NCBI GenBank assembly: GCA_039602395.1
Contig: JBCNJP010000017.1
Span: 25,440,275-25,504,274 of the forward strand
Origin: Deinandra increscens subsp. villosa
Lineage: Eukaryota > Streptophyta > Magnoliopsida > Asterales > Asteraceae
DNA: 64,000 bases
Direction: 5' to 3'
The position numbers and the translations under genes are program-made. The notes below the pieces were generated by a model. That model did no database searches, was not told the origin of the DNA, and was given only the letters and a program-made list of their open reading frames with translations. Positions 44,245 to 55,449 of this stretch are shown here, piece by piece. How positions within the stretch are numbered: the first letter of the stretch is position 1; each line of letters opens with the position of its first letter.

Positions 44245-45900
44245 AACTCCCCCTCGTCGTGTGCAGTATCTCTTCAACATCATCAACTTTGTATCTTCAA
44301 TTAAGCTCCCCCTCAAGTATAGAATCCGTTCGTTTAATGGAATGAATCTTCAAACAAACTCCTCCTCAACTCGATCGTAGCTTGATCTTGAATACTTGAT
44401 GACATTTTAGTGTATCTCTGGTCTTTCATCAACATCTTCAGAAGACTTGAAGTTGTGATATCTTGCACATAGCAACCTGCTCAAACATTTAAATAATCTT
44501 GATGCAAAACGTCTCTTTGAGACTCCAAGATATGATTTTGGAAATTGATTTGTATCACGTGTTGATCAGATCGAAAATAAAGCAGAAACAAAATCTTTTT
44601 GACTTTTAGAAAATTTATGCCAAAACACACCGAAAATCTTTTTGTTATTTTCCGAAAAGAAATGAAATTCCAATACAGAATCAAACACCATTTTTGGTAT
44701 GAGAAAGATCACTATATGAGATCATATTGAACATAACGCACTGAACTGCACTTCAATTTCAATTAATCGAAACACATAAGTCATGCTGATTGCTGGTATA
44801 ATTTGTCCAATTTAAACTCAAGCATAATCATACTCATAACATCTGGATATGTTAAGGTATTGATTAGATTTGCTTTGACCAGTGTATCCCACACTATCAG
44901 ACATAATCAGGCATTTTCTGTTTTTCTTTTGTTTTCTTTTTGTGTGACAGTACTTGTGATTTTTCACAATGCATAATATTTTCATGATATCTTCAACTGT
45001 ATTCCATGCAAAAAGAAATAAGAACGTTAAATCGTCTACCTTAAGGTCGATCTTTCGATACGCAGATAAGGCCTCGGATCTAACAAAATAAGAAAAATAA
45101 AACAAGTTGAAGTTGTATAACCCAACAACAATCAGGTCGGTACTCCCGTACACGCAGAGAAAGTCCGATGAGTTATACGAAACACCAAAGAAAATAAAGC
45201 ATAACGTCAAACGAACAACGATCAGGTCGATCTTTCGATATGCAAAGAAAGTTCGATCGTTTGACAAAATAAAGAAAATCAAACAAGTTTAAAATCTTTG
45301 CAAAAAGAACACATGTATACACAGTGACTTCTCATTTTGAATTTCACACTTATTTTTCTTTTTGTGTCATGAAATATGCATCAAGATGTTATCCTCATGG
45401 TCAAGTATTAGTATTTAGTGTATATCACATCTGAATACTTTCTGATTTGCTGAGCCTACCAAGCATATCAAACAATGATCTTATGGCCCTTTCATCTACT
45501 CAATCCATGAGTCAGATACGTAAGCCAATGTACCATCATTTCCCGATGATCAATTTCTCACAATTTTATATATTGTGCATGTATTCACCTTCCTTCATTA
45601 TATATTTGGCATGTATTCACATTCTCCCCATAACATGCATTTTCTCAATTACTCCCCCTTACTTACAATTCTCCCCCTTAAAATGAAAACTCTATTTTTG
45701 GATTTTCATTTTACACAAAAACAAGACTCTATTTTTTGGCTTTTCATTTAACACAATAACAAGACTCTATTTTTGGCTTTTTGAGGAAAAACTTGGAAAA
45801 CAAAGAAAAGTGATCAATCAACAGATTCGTTTCGTTTTGTCCCATCTTTGATGTACCTGCGAAGAACAAACATGAATATCTCGAACATGATCAGAATGAG
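44245..45900 (-). other. 3' noncoding region of element A
   Basis: Minus-strand purine tracts AGGGGGAG occur next to the LTR and repeatedly at 45625-45680. Three stem-loop modules lie at 45026-45084, 45115-45178 and 45206-45265. The small frames here are incidental. Confidence 0.7.
45026..45265 (-). other. Three stem-loop modules of element A
   Basis: Module 45206-45265: outer arms GTCAAACGA/TCGTTTGAC, inner ATC-GAAA-GAT. Module 45115-45178: GTATAACTCA/TGGGTTATAC (with one T-G pair), inner GTAC-GGGA-GTAC. Module 45026-45084: GTTAGATC/GATTTAAC (one G-T pair), inner ATC-GAAA-GAT. Each has a TTTCTCTGCG-like left strand and a CGACCT right strand. Sequences are given for the minus strand. Confidence 0.75.
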
Positions 45901-45949
45901 AATCATATACCTGATGCCTGTGATCATGTACCCATTTGGATGTAAGGCT

Positions 45950-46829
45950 TCGAGATTGAGAACTTTCAGAAGAAATGTTAGCGTTCACAAATACTTCGGA
46001 AATCTTTCGAGCATCAGCACAATGAAGAGGAAATGCTTTATCAGAGAAAAGCTAATCAAAACCTTTAAGCTTGTAGAATCGCTCAGGTTGAACTTTTTCA
46101 GCCTTAAACACATCCTTCTTCACTTGCTTCAGCTTCAATTTCTTCAAATCTGGAGATGATGATTCTTGAGCCTTCTCAGCTTTATCTTTCATCCCGTGAA
46201 AACCCAATCCTTCATGCTTTCCAGAAATCTTCTCCTCAAGTGTAAAATATCCATTCTTCGCTAAACGAGAAAATTCAGCTTTCACTTCAATCACATTCCT
46301 CTGATCATAAAAGATCGTTTTATCGAATCCAAATTGTGACTTAAGCTTGTCACTTGAATTAGCCGACTTCTCATTATCAGCAGAAGATGAACCAGATACA
46401 AATTTTGGAGCAGGAGAGACCTCGGAATTCTTTTCCTTCTTTTTCTTATTCTTCTTGTTTTCTTTTTCGTCACAACTTTCTCATCCTCAACAGTACACAA
46501 TGAAACTTTTGAATAATCAAATTCATCAACTTGTTCCTTCACATCTTTGAAAGCTTCTTTGATATGAGCAGGGGGTGATGCAGTCTTATCAAACATTTTC
46601 TCAAAATTTGAATCAGTAGCTAAGAAGCTTGTGAAAACTTGAGAATTTCAAACATTGTTAAGTAATCGATTAGCATCCAGAACTTGAATTATTAGATCAG
46701 AAATTTTCTGTTGAGCCTCAGCAAATTCTTTTTCTTTAGCAATCAATCGCTTTGCAATTTTGTGAGTTTCAAATTTTTGCAGGCGAAGATTATCAAGGCC
46801 TTCAAATAATTCCTTCTTCAATTTATCTT
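45950..46829 (-). pseudogene. Broken Sirevirus-like Gag of element A
   Basis: Three consecutive minus-strand frames carry pieces of one Gag. 46829-46648 is a heptad-rich coiled coil (LKKELFEGLDNLRLQKFE) ending at a stop. 46596-~46430 is an acidic/basic linker starting MFDKTASPPAH. ~46430-46052 resembles the EFTKLAKQGH...GLGF region of element C Gag. Frameshifts separate the pieces. The N-terminus is in the gap. A zinc knuckle is not seen. Confidence 0.65.
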
Positions 46830-47329
46830 NNNNNNNNNNNNNNNNNNNNNNNNNNNNNNNNNNNNNNNNNNNNNNNNNNNNNNNNNNNNNNNNNNNNNNN
46901 NNNNNNNNNNNNNNNNNNNNNNNNNNNNNNNNNNNNNNNNNNNNNNNNNNNNNNNNNNNNNNNNNNNNNNNNNNNNNNNNNNNNNNNNNNNNNNNNNNNN
47001 NNNNNNNNNNNNNNNNNNNNNNNNNNNNNNNNNNNNNNNNNNNNNNNNNNNNNNNNNNNNNNNNNNNNNNNNNNNNNNNNNNNNNNNNNNNNNNNNNNNN
47101 NNNNNNNNNNNNNNNNNNNNNNNNNNNNNNNNNNNNNNNNNNNNNNNNNNNNNNNNNNNNNNNNNNNNNNNNNNNNNNNNNNNNNNNNNNNNNNNNNNNN
47201 NNNNNNNNNNNNNNNNNNNNNNNNNNNNNNNNNNNNNNNNNNNNNNNNNNNNNNNNNNNNNNNNNNNNNNNNNNNNNNNNNNNNNNNNNNNNNNNNNNNN
47301 NNNNNNNNNNNNNNNNNNNNNNNNNNNNN
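46830..47329. other. Assembly gap, 500 N
   Basis: Exactly 500 N, a conventional placeholder, so the true gap length is unknown. Reading frames reported across it are meaningless. Confidence 0.99.
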
Positions 47330-47378
47330 AACCCAAATTCTTGTAGTTGAGATAAATAAAAAACATTGAAAACAAAAA

Positions 47379-50300
47379 TCAACCAGTATAGTCTTCATCC
47401 GAGGTATCGTCGCTTGAATCTACGGGTGTCTCATCACGGGCGATATCATTTTTCTTGACACTAGCTTGTCTGCGCTGAAGTTCTTTAAGCCTTTTGAGTT
47501 CCTCTAGGTCAGCCTTCTTCTTTGGGCAATTTCGAGTATCATGGTCTCTTACCTTTTGCTTGCAATAATTACAGTTCCTTAACGGCTTGTTAATTACATC
47601 CATTGCTTTCTCACCTGGTCCTCTTAGCCGCTTTGCTGTGCCGGATCCTTTGTTCCTTATGCCAGGGGGAGGTTCAAGTTCAACTTCTTGTGGGTCGTTG
47701 ATTGTGTTCAACTCTTGTATTACAGCACATTTGTTGTTCCTAGATGGTTCAATAGGTACTTCTTTGAATATTTCATCTTTAATTCTTTGAACCTGCTCAT
47801 CAAGTAACATTAACCTAGCTTCATCAAAACGTAAATGATCAACGCACTGTTGGATGTTGTCGACCACGCGATGTCTTAGTATACCGCTTTTAGTTTGGTC
47901 GATTCCATAGCGATTTCCCATACTAAATACAGAACTAGGTAACACGTTCCTTGTCCAACGTTGGGTGATGTACCGATCTGGAATCTCATACACTTTATGG
48001 TGCCGAAATACACAGAAAGCATGACGGCAAAGGTAGCCGATACGTTTAAATCCCATGCAAGAACAATTAACAGTTCCGTCATTCATGTTAAAGGAAACCT
48101 GTGTAAAAAGGTTACATTAGTGTAATGTACAGATTACTGTGTAAAAAGGTTACATTAGTGTAATGTACAGATTACTGTATAGATAAAATATGCTCTGAAA
48201 GTTAAAAAACTTACAGTGAATTCATTGACGATATCAAATCTAACATCTTGATGGGAAATTTGATAGCTGGAAATACCGTCAACAGGCTTACTACGCTCTG
48301 CTATGTAGCAAGTTTTTTCAGACCTCTTAATCTCATTTTGAACGTCTTTAAAAACATCTCTGGTGTATATAGTAGCAGCATGACGTTCAATAATGGACTC
48401 ACATTTGAATTTAGGCACAGTTGTTGCAGTACGAACTTCAAGTGACCGTTGTTGATATCTTTGTCCATCAAGAGTGGTATCAAAGCAAAGTAAGAATTGA
48501 ACAAGATTGTTGGTTGGACTGGAATTCACCTTGAAGAGATGATTCGAGCTCTTACATCTTGATGTAGTCTTCATTAGACAACACATTGGTATGTCACGAA
48601 AATATGAAGGGACCCATTTACGTCGTTTTGCATACATTTTGCCAAGCCACTCGTGATCCTGTAACTTATACCTCTCCATTAGCAGCTTCCATCTCTCTTC
48701 AAAGGTTTCAGGCTTTATATACACGTTCCAAACAAGTTTATTAAACTCCTTACGGAGTTTTGTATTGCTTAATACATCACCACATACCTGAAAAATTCAG
48801 TAAGAAAACGATGTAAGTTTTCAACCTCTTACAGTACGTATTACTGTAAAATGTTACAATGGTGTAATGGATTTACAGATATGTTAAATAAATGACCGTT
48901 TATGTTCTATAGGTTAATTTGTGACAAGGTTGTAATTAAAAATATCAGTTATTCAGGCATTGAAAAGTTGTTTATTCATCTACTAACCTTCAATGGAAGT
49001 TTCTGAGTTATGTGCCATGTGCAAAGACGATGAGTCGTCTTGTCAAAAACAGTTTTAACAGCTTTTTTCATTGCAGGATCTTGATCTGTTAATATCACCA
49101 TTGGTTGTTTACCACCATGAGCCTCCAAAAACTTTTCAAGTAACCATGAGTTGCACTCAATGGTTTCAGATGACAGTAATCCTGCGCCGAATGTAACACA
49201 TTTTTTGTGATGATCTACACCGGTAAAAGGAACAAAAATCATTTTGTACCTACAAAAAAAAGGATGGTCTTGTTAAAATAAATGAGAGAAATAAAATAAA
49301 TTCTAAATAACAAATTAGGATTTAAAATGCTTACAAGTTTGTATCGTAGGTTGCATCGAAAGCAAATACATCACCAAAAACCTTATAATTACACTTGGAA
49401 ACGTTGTCGGCCCAAAAGAGACATTTAATTTTCTTGTCACGAGCCAAGTACTTAAAAGTATAGTCTTCGAGGTTCTTAGATCTCAATAACATTTTATCAA
49501 TAAATATTTGAGCATCCCTTTTTCCAATAAACCCGTTGTTATCTCTTACCCAGTTTTTATAATCATTTTTGGTGCCACGAACGTTATGATGTCCGCCTTT
49601 CAATGCAACCTGAAGATTATGAGCTTTTGATGGACCGATTTTTACCAAACGACATTTATTAATAAATTCTTGGTCATAAAAGGTGAGCTTTCGACGTTTC
49701 CTCAGGAAATCTAAATTGTCCTGATTAAGTAGTCCATGGTTGTGTACCTCGTTAAACTCAAATACCTCCCATTGAGTTGTATGCTTTACAATTCTTATCT
49801 TCATGATAGCTTTACACTCAGTCCTTTTGAAACTGGTTGTGCGAGACGGAGATATCTCAGTCAAGTCAACTGAGTCTATCTCGGTTGGAGCGGACTTATT
49901 GCCTCTTGAACACATAAGGTATCTCATTGTAAGTATCCCCGTTTTCTTATTTTTTTTACTTTGGCCAAGCTTTGTTGAGAAACCAGCAATCTCGGCATAC
50001 GATTCATAGAAGGCATAAGCATTTTCCCAAGTGTCAAATCTGCTATTCAACTTTGGCTTGTAATCAGATGGCACACTAGGGATCCAGTACCGAGTCCCAT
50101 TCGGCGAATCGTAGAAGTTACTACAATTGGGTTCTAATATAATAAAATACAAAAAGATGAATGTTAAACTATAATAAATGTGTGTACACGTAAAAATAAA
50201 ATAATTACTTATCATATAATACAGAAAAAGTAATGTAACAAACAGTGTAATATTTTTGTAAACTACCACTATTATCATATAATTAAGTAAAATGAAAATT

Positions 50301-51038
50301 ATGTGTTACTGTATAATGTTACAATAATGTAACAGTTTAATATCTTTTTGTGTAGCTGTAAATTGTTACATTGATGTACCAGTTGTATTACGGAGTTGAC
50401 GTTAAAAAAATAAAACAATTACTTAACATATAATACAGAAAAGTAATTTAACAACAGTGTACTATTTTTGTAAACTACAACTATTATTATATAATTCATA
50501 AAAAATGAAAACTAATGTGTTACTGTGTAATGTTACAATGATGTAACAGTTTTATATCTATCTGTGTGGCTGTAAATTGTTACATTGATGTACCAGTTGT
50601 ATTACGGAGTTGACATTAAATAATGAAAAAAGTATATTTTAATTTTTTTACTATATATTAAAAATAATGAATTGTTAGAACAGTGTAACATTATATTTTA
50701 TTAGAGTCTGTCAATTGATTATGTATGAATTGTTACACCATTGTAACAATTACGTAATTGATATTCAAACCTTCTTGTTGAAGCAAGGTGCTATCCGCAG
50801 ATTCCAACAGAGCTAAATTGTTGTTTCTTACAGGCGTTGAAAGAAGTCGAGTGGTATCTCCATTATCAATCCCATTCGAAGAACAAGGATCAATACTATT
50901 TACATTCGCATTGGCATCATCATGATTATACTTGTCTCGGATGCTTGTGTTGGGTGATTCGACACCGTCAATTGATTGATGGTGATGATTATAATCGTAT
51001 GGAGTCTCTAATTCTTTATCTTGATCCTGCATGGTCAT
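47379..51038 (-). CDS. FAR1-RELATED SEQUENCE-like protein, five exons, 873 aa
   Basis: Exons on the minus strand: 51038-50771, 50133-49335, 49249-48988, 48787-48215 and 48098-47379. All introns are GT-AG and phases join without a stop, giving 874 codons. Domains in order: a FAR1 DNA-binding zinc domain (~125-220, with YLMCSRG, TECKA and HNHG supplying C, C, H, H); an MULE transposase-type domain with aspartates in FDATYD (~349) and LTDQDP (~411); a SWIM zinc finger (CSC then CRH, ~646-660); a CX2CX6HX4C knuckle near the C-terminus; and an acidic tail. FAR1/FHY3 proteins are nuclear transcription factors domesticated from MULE transposases. Because the transposase aspartates remain, this could instead be a mobile MULE gene, but I found no terminal inverted repeats around it. 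Confidence 0.88.
48100..48175 (-). repeat. Perfect 38-bp tandem duplication in intron 4
   Basis: Two identical copies (48100-48137 and 48138-48175), each with the palindrome TTACATTAGTGTAATGT. They fill most of the 116-bp intron. Confidence 0.85.
50195..50616 (-). repeat. ~211-bp tandem duplication in intron 1 with GTTACA palindromes
   Basis: Copies ~50195-50404 and ~50405-50616 share sequence from the ATTACTTAACATATAATAC region through TTGTATTACGGAGTTGAC with moderate divergence. Each carries TGTTACAAT-N-ATGTAACA and GTTACATTGATGTAC palindromes. Similar palindromes recur in introns 3 and 4. Confidence 0.75.
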
Positions 51039-51362
51039 GTAGATTGATGATCGTGATAAATATTGAATGAGAAATCTCTGAAAATAGGGTGATGATTATG
51101 ATCGTATGGAACGTGATATGAACTGGGATTAGGGTTTAGATATTTGCGTAGGTTATTAAATTAGGATAATGAGAAATCCCTGGAAATTTTAAATCATTTA
51201 TTAACATTAATCTTAAAAATATTTTACTAAAATAGATATGGTAAATTTACATTGTTACCCTTTCATTAAAATAAAAATCACAAATTAAATGGAATTATGT
51301 GATTGGTGGAAGGTGGTTTTCCAGGTTTTCCAAAAACTAATGGGTTTTCCATTGATCTCCTT

Positions 51363-51365
<3 letters not shown>
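51039..51365. other. Upstream region of the FAR1-like gene
   Basis: AT-rich, contains a TTAGGGTTTAG phrase near 51130 often seen in plant promoters or leaders. No clear TATA box is assigned. Confidence 0.4.
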
Positions 51366-51413
<48 letters not shown>

Positions 51414-51586
51414 TAGGTTCAAATGAGAACTTTTTCTTTTGAGAACTTTTGAGAACCAATTTGGGCCACTAATTTTCAAGGGGGAGCATTCAAATTCATG
51501 GGGGGGGGTTTTCCATATATATAAACTAGTGGCTAAGATTAGTTCTTTTTAGTTCTCAAACCCAATTAGTTCTCAAATGATCCTCT

Positions 51587-51632
<46 letters not shown>
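51366..51632. mobile_element. Small TA-flanked inverted-repeat element between two (AT)n runs
   Basis: (AT)n at 51366-51409 and 51590-51632 flank ~180 bp. Its ends (AGGGTTAGGTTCAAATGAGAAC on the left, cut here for length, and the imperfect complement of AGGGAGAGGATCATTTGAG on the right) are related inverted repeats. It probably is a MITE that inserted into a TA microsatellite. Confidence 0.5.
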
Positions 51633-51636
<4 letters not shown>

Positions 51637-51976
51637 TACCAAGTAGCACATAGTCAAATACTAATTGTGTGCTTACGTTTGTGACTAAGGTGTAATTAAA
51701 GCCGTAGTTGGTCCACTAATTCAAACCTAGTTGACTACAACAATTGACCCTCTGATACCAATCTGTCAAACCCCAAAAAATCCACGCGCGGTAAACCACC
51801 ACAAGGAGCATGACAAGCCAAGATCGAACGCATTAGCCATACGAACAAACTCTACATGCAGTTTAAAAGACTAATTTGAAAGTAAATGTGGAAGCATAAA
51901 CATTTTTGAAATATAGTAAATGTCTAAGCGCTAACCACAATGCAACCAAAAGGGTAAATAAGTTTAAAGAGTATTC

Positions 51977-52462
51977 ATGACTCATGCATATGACAATCAT
52001 ACTCAAGGTGATCCTAGCTCGTGCCAACCATTCTCATCACCCTCTCTGTCATTAGACCTCTGGCCCAAAGAACACATGTACCCCAAATCACAAGCCCAGC
52101 CGACTCAGATCACACACAAAAACCCACCTATAACCAGCATAGTTATCACACCCACTTTCTCATTCCTTAAAGCTCTAACCAAAATAAATGAGCATGAAAA
52201 CCCATCCATCCTTTCTGAGAAACACTTTGTGAAAAATTCACCGTCTCCTTTGCCTCTCAGAAAATTCACATTCCCAGTTAACCAAGAAATCACAAGCCCA
52301 ACCGACTCAGATCACATGATCACTTCAGATCCAGACCCTATGGAATCAAGTGATGACATTTCTAATGATCAAAATTCTTGTTTCATCCCTGGAAATGATT
52401 ACTTCTACTCACAAAAAGAAAGTGACAAGGTCCAACGCAAATATAAAAAGAAGAAATATTGA
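51977..52462 (+). CDS. Unrecognised open frame (161 aa) within LTR F1b, truncated by element B
   Basis: The first codons lie in LTR sequence. From ~52030 the DNA has no counterpart in F1, so about 430 bp look like an extra insertion. The protein is rich in Ser, Pro, Asp and Lys with no domain I recognise. A ~28-bp direct repeat (AATCACAAGCCCARCCGACT at 52085 and 52288) occurs within it. The stop is provided by the first bases of element B; without B the frame would close a few codons later. It may be a captured gene fragment; translation is doubtful. Confidence 0.3.
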   Translation: MTHAYDNHTQGDPSSCQPFSSPSLSLDLWPKEHMYPKSQAQPTQITHKNPPITSIVITPTFSFLKALTKINEHENPSILSEKHFVKNSPSPLPLRKFTFPVNQEITSPTDSDHMITSDPDPMESSDDISNDQNSCFIPGNDYFYSQKESDKVQRKYKKKKY

Positions 52463-52824
52463 TACATAATATGTGCGTCATGTGAAGTATATGAACGAGA
52501 CGATGTGAAGATTCAAGACGAGTTCAAGCTGCAGGCCGAACCAGGTCCCAACCTGGAGTTCGGACTGGCCGAACTTGGAGTTCGGACGAGGTTCGGACCA
52601 GACGTGTATAAATAGTTAGCTTGCTTTGAATATTGTAGAGAGAGTGAGATAGACTGAGAAAGACCAGTTCATAACTATGTGTGTTTTAGAGTGTCTCCAG
52701 AGAGCTTCATTAAGTGTTTGTAATTGAGTCTTAGTTGATTTCAATAAAACAAACCTTTATTTACATCTCGTATTCACTCTACGATCAAGCAAACCTCTAG
52801 TAAGATCCGTCTTACGCATTTTCA
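52457..52824 (+). repeat. 5' LTR of element B
   Basis: 368 bp. The first two bases are TA instead of TG, then TTGATACATAAT as in element C; it ends ACGCATTTTCA. The primer site TGGTATCAGAGCA follows at 52827. It contains TTCGGAC/GTCCGAAC repeats. Confidence 0.85.
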
Positions 52825-53039
52825 AGTGGTATCAGAGCAAATCCAAGTTGCTCTATCGCGTTTGCTTTGATCGTTGTTGTTTTCTTGACAAAACCGTGTG
52901 TTTTTCATACAAAAAACGAGTAAATCTTTGAGCTTTTCGAGTGTATTTCATTTCTAAAACATTTCTATTGAGTTTACTTGATTTCCTGTCGAAAATTCCG
53001 TTCGAAAGCACTGAAAATCGAGAAAATGGTATCGAGTGA

Positions 53040-53325
53040 GCTAGTTTTCGTTTGAGGTTCGGACAACTCCAAAATAACCGCTCCGAACTCGAGGTTCGGA
53101 CGGAGTTCGGTGTGTTCTAGTTTGGTGAGGGTTCGGAGCTCATTCGATCACAGTTTGGTCCGGGTTCGGACATAGTTCGACACGGTCTCGGTTCAAGTTC
53201 GGTGTTTCTACCGAAGGTTAGGTTCGGAGGGAGTTCGGCCATATTCGAATTCGGAGGAGGTTCGGCAGTAGTTCGGACGAAGTTCGGAGGAGGTTTGGCA
53301 GAGGTTCGGAGTGAACAGTTTTCAA
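53040..53325 (+). repeat. GTTCGGA motif array in the leader of element B
   Basis: About eighteen copies of GTTCGGA or GTTCGG variants in ~285 bp, mostly on the plus strand with a few complements (CCGAAC). The same array occurs at 59320-59540 in element C. Confidence 0.8.
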
Positions 53326-53362
53326 GTTTCAAGTTTTGATATCGAATTTCTACATTTCTGAA

Positions 53363-55449
53363 ATGTATGAAATTGGGGTATTCGTTGAGCGTCATCGTCA
53401 AAATGTGGCAAAGTTGATAAATCTTGAAGATTATCATGGTTGGGCAACAAATTTTAGGGCTTATGTTAATGATTTGGATAAAAATTTGTGGTTACCAGTT
53501 ACGGATGAACATAAGTATCCAACTTATGGTGATGGTCATTTTAAGGAGATGCACAATTTTTTCAAGTGAAGAAAGGAAATCGTATGATCAAAATGAAGCG
53601 GCTGCTGCACTAATCTTGTTAGCTGTGCCTATAACTCTTAGAAATCATGTCAGGAATTATCCAAAAGCAAAACTGATATGGGATTTTGTAAAGACACAGT
53701 GTGAGGAGCATATGTCTATAATTTCTTAGAAATAGTTGATCAAGATTTGAAGTTTCAAGGTAAGATTGAAGAGTTAGAGAAAAAGATGGGAAAATTGACT
53801 GAGGAAAATATTTTTCTGAAAAAGGAATTGGAGAAATGGAAAAATAAAGTTTGTGATGGCTTAGAAGCAGAAATTCAAAAGGATGTGTCTACATTATGTT
53901 CAAAGTGTTTGGAATTTGCTAGTATTAAGAAATAATTGTTGAAAGAGAAAAATTTGTTGGTTGAAGAATGCAATAAAGATCAAGCTAAGGAAAAGGAAGC
54001 TGTTGAAGATTTTGATGCTTTATTTGCGAAATGTTATCCTCTTCAACAAAAATATGAAAATGTTAGTAAAGCTGCTGTCGAAGTTGTCGGTAGAGTAATA
54101 CAACATCAGGAGGAACTTACAAAGTTGCATGATGAAAATGGTGAGATTCAAAGTCAAAATAACATTTTGAAACAAGATTTTATTTACTATAAGAAACATG
54201 TAGAGAAAGTTACTGCAGAAGTTCTGGAAGAATGTCGCTTGAGACAATGTCATATAATTGATTATAACAAATTGTCTGACAAGTACATTGCTTCGCAGAA
54301 AGAGTTGTCAGAAGCTAATATGAAAATAGCTGAATTCAAGATTGAGATTTTTGATCTGTAAAGGAAATTGAACAATTGCAACAATTCACCAACTTTCTTG
54401 AGTTATTTGTACAAGTTGGAGAAGAGTATGCAAGTCTTCATCAAGTTCTTGCTCCTATGGATATTAACATATCTGTTCCAATTATACCATCTGGTATTGC
54501 ATAGCATGATTATTCAAAATTTGATGATACCAGTTCGGGAAAGAAAACAAAGTCCAAATCCAAGAAGAATAAAAAGGAGGTTGATTATTGCAAAGGATTG
54601 AAGTTTGCTTCCAAATCTACATTTCTAGAACAAGAACAGGTGTTTTATGGAAATTCAGAAAATGTGAAAGTGCCAAAGTTTTCTGAGATTGTGATAGATG
54701 ATTCTTTGATTTCCGGGAAGAATGATCTGAAAGGTATCAAGTCTGAATTTACAAAATTTGCCAAACAAGGTCATAAGATACCAAATTCTGTTCAAGATAA
54801 GTTCAAACAGAAAAATGTTGGTTTGGGATTTGAAGAAAAGGAAATGCCGACTAAGGATTTCAATAAGCAGGAATTCCAAGCGAAGAAGATAAACAAGCAG
54901 AAGGTGTTTTCAGATAAGAAGCCACAATGTTGGAAGAGAGTATCTTCCCCAGATGAAAAGCTTTCTTCTGAAGAGTCTTCTTGTATATCTGATGCTACAT
55001 CACAAGGCGGTATCAATTCAGATTCATTTTATTCTGCCAATTCTAACAGGTTTTGTCATAACGATAAATTCTTTGGTTATGGAGATGATTCTGATTTTTA
55101 TGATTCTCCAAAATGTTTTCCAAAATTTCAGAAACCAAAGAAATCTAAACCTGTGTTTTTAAAAGTTTCTGATGAATGCTCAACTGATCAGTTTGGAAAA
55201 CCGATTTCAATCAATCCAAATGGTAAACGACTTTGTTATGTTTGTTGTAAGAAGGGTCATTATGCAAATAATTGTCCTACGACAACTAACAATTCATCAT
55301 CAAATGCCAAGCATACAATGTATGTTGATCTTAATGGCATTGTTTTTAGTGAACCAATACCCAACACTAACTTTTTCTGGAAAATGAAGATTACTTTGGA
55401 AAAGTTGGGTAGTAGTTGTGATTGTCACTCATCGGTTGACAATGGTTAA
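53363..55449 (+). pseudogene. Decayed Sirevirus-like Gag of element B
   Basis: Collinear with the intact Gag of element C. Lesions seen: an extra T in the T run at ~53560 (frameshift), stops at ~53728 and ~53734, a stop at ~53933, a stop at ~54358, and a deletion with frameshift near 54425 relative to C. Later pieces retain the coiled coil and a CCHC knuckle (CYVCCKKGHYANNC) in the 54598-55449 frame, which ends at TAA. Non-functional. Confidence 0.9.

Larger units (their letters stand above)
35775..46829 (-). mobile_element. Element A: minus-strand Sirevirus-like element, 3' end, split by element T
   Basis: Its 3' LTR is 35775-35950 plus 44072-44244 (~349 bp without the insertion), running from TGAAAATGCG to GGTATCAACA, the complement of the element C LTR. 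Beyond the LTR come purine tracts on the minus strand (AGGGGGAG near 44245-44255 and 44307-44313, and again at 45625-45680), three stem-loop modules (45026-45265) and a broken Gag (45,9xx-46829). The rest lies in the assembly gap. No pol lies between gag and the 3' region. Confidence 0.8.

Noticed and set aside
46648..47398. Long open frames across 46830-47329 and across 63151-63650
   Set aside because: They consist almost wholly of N and carry no information.
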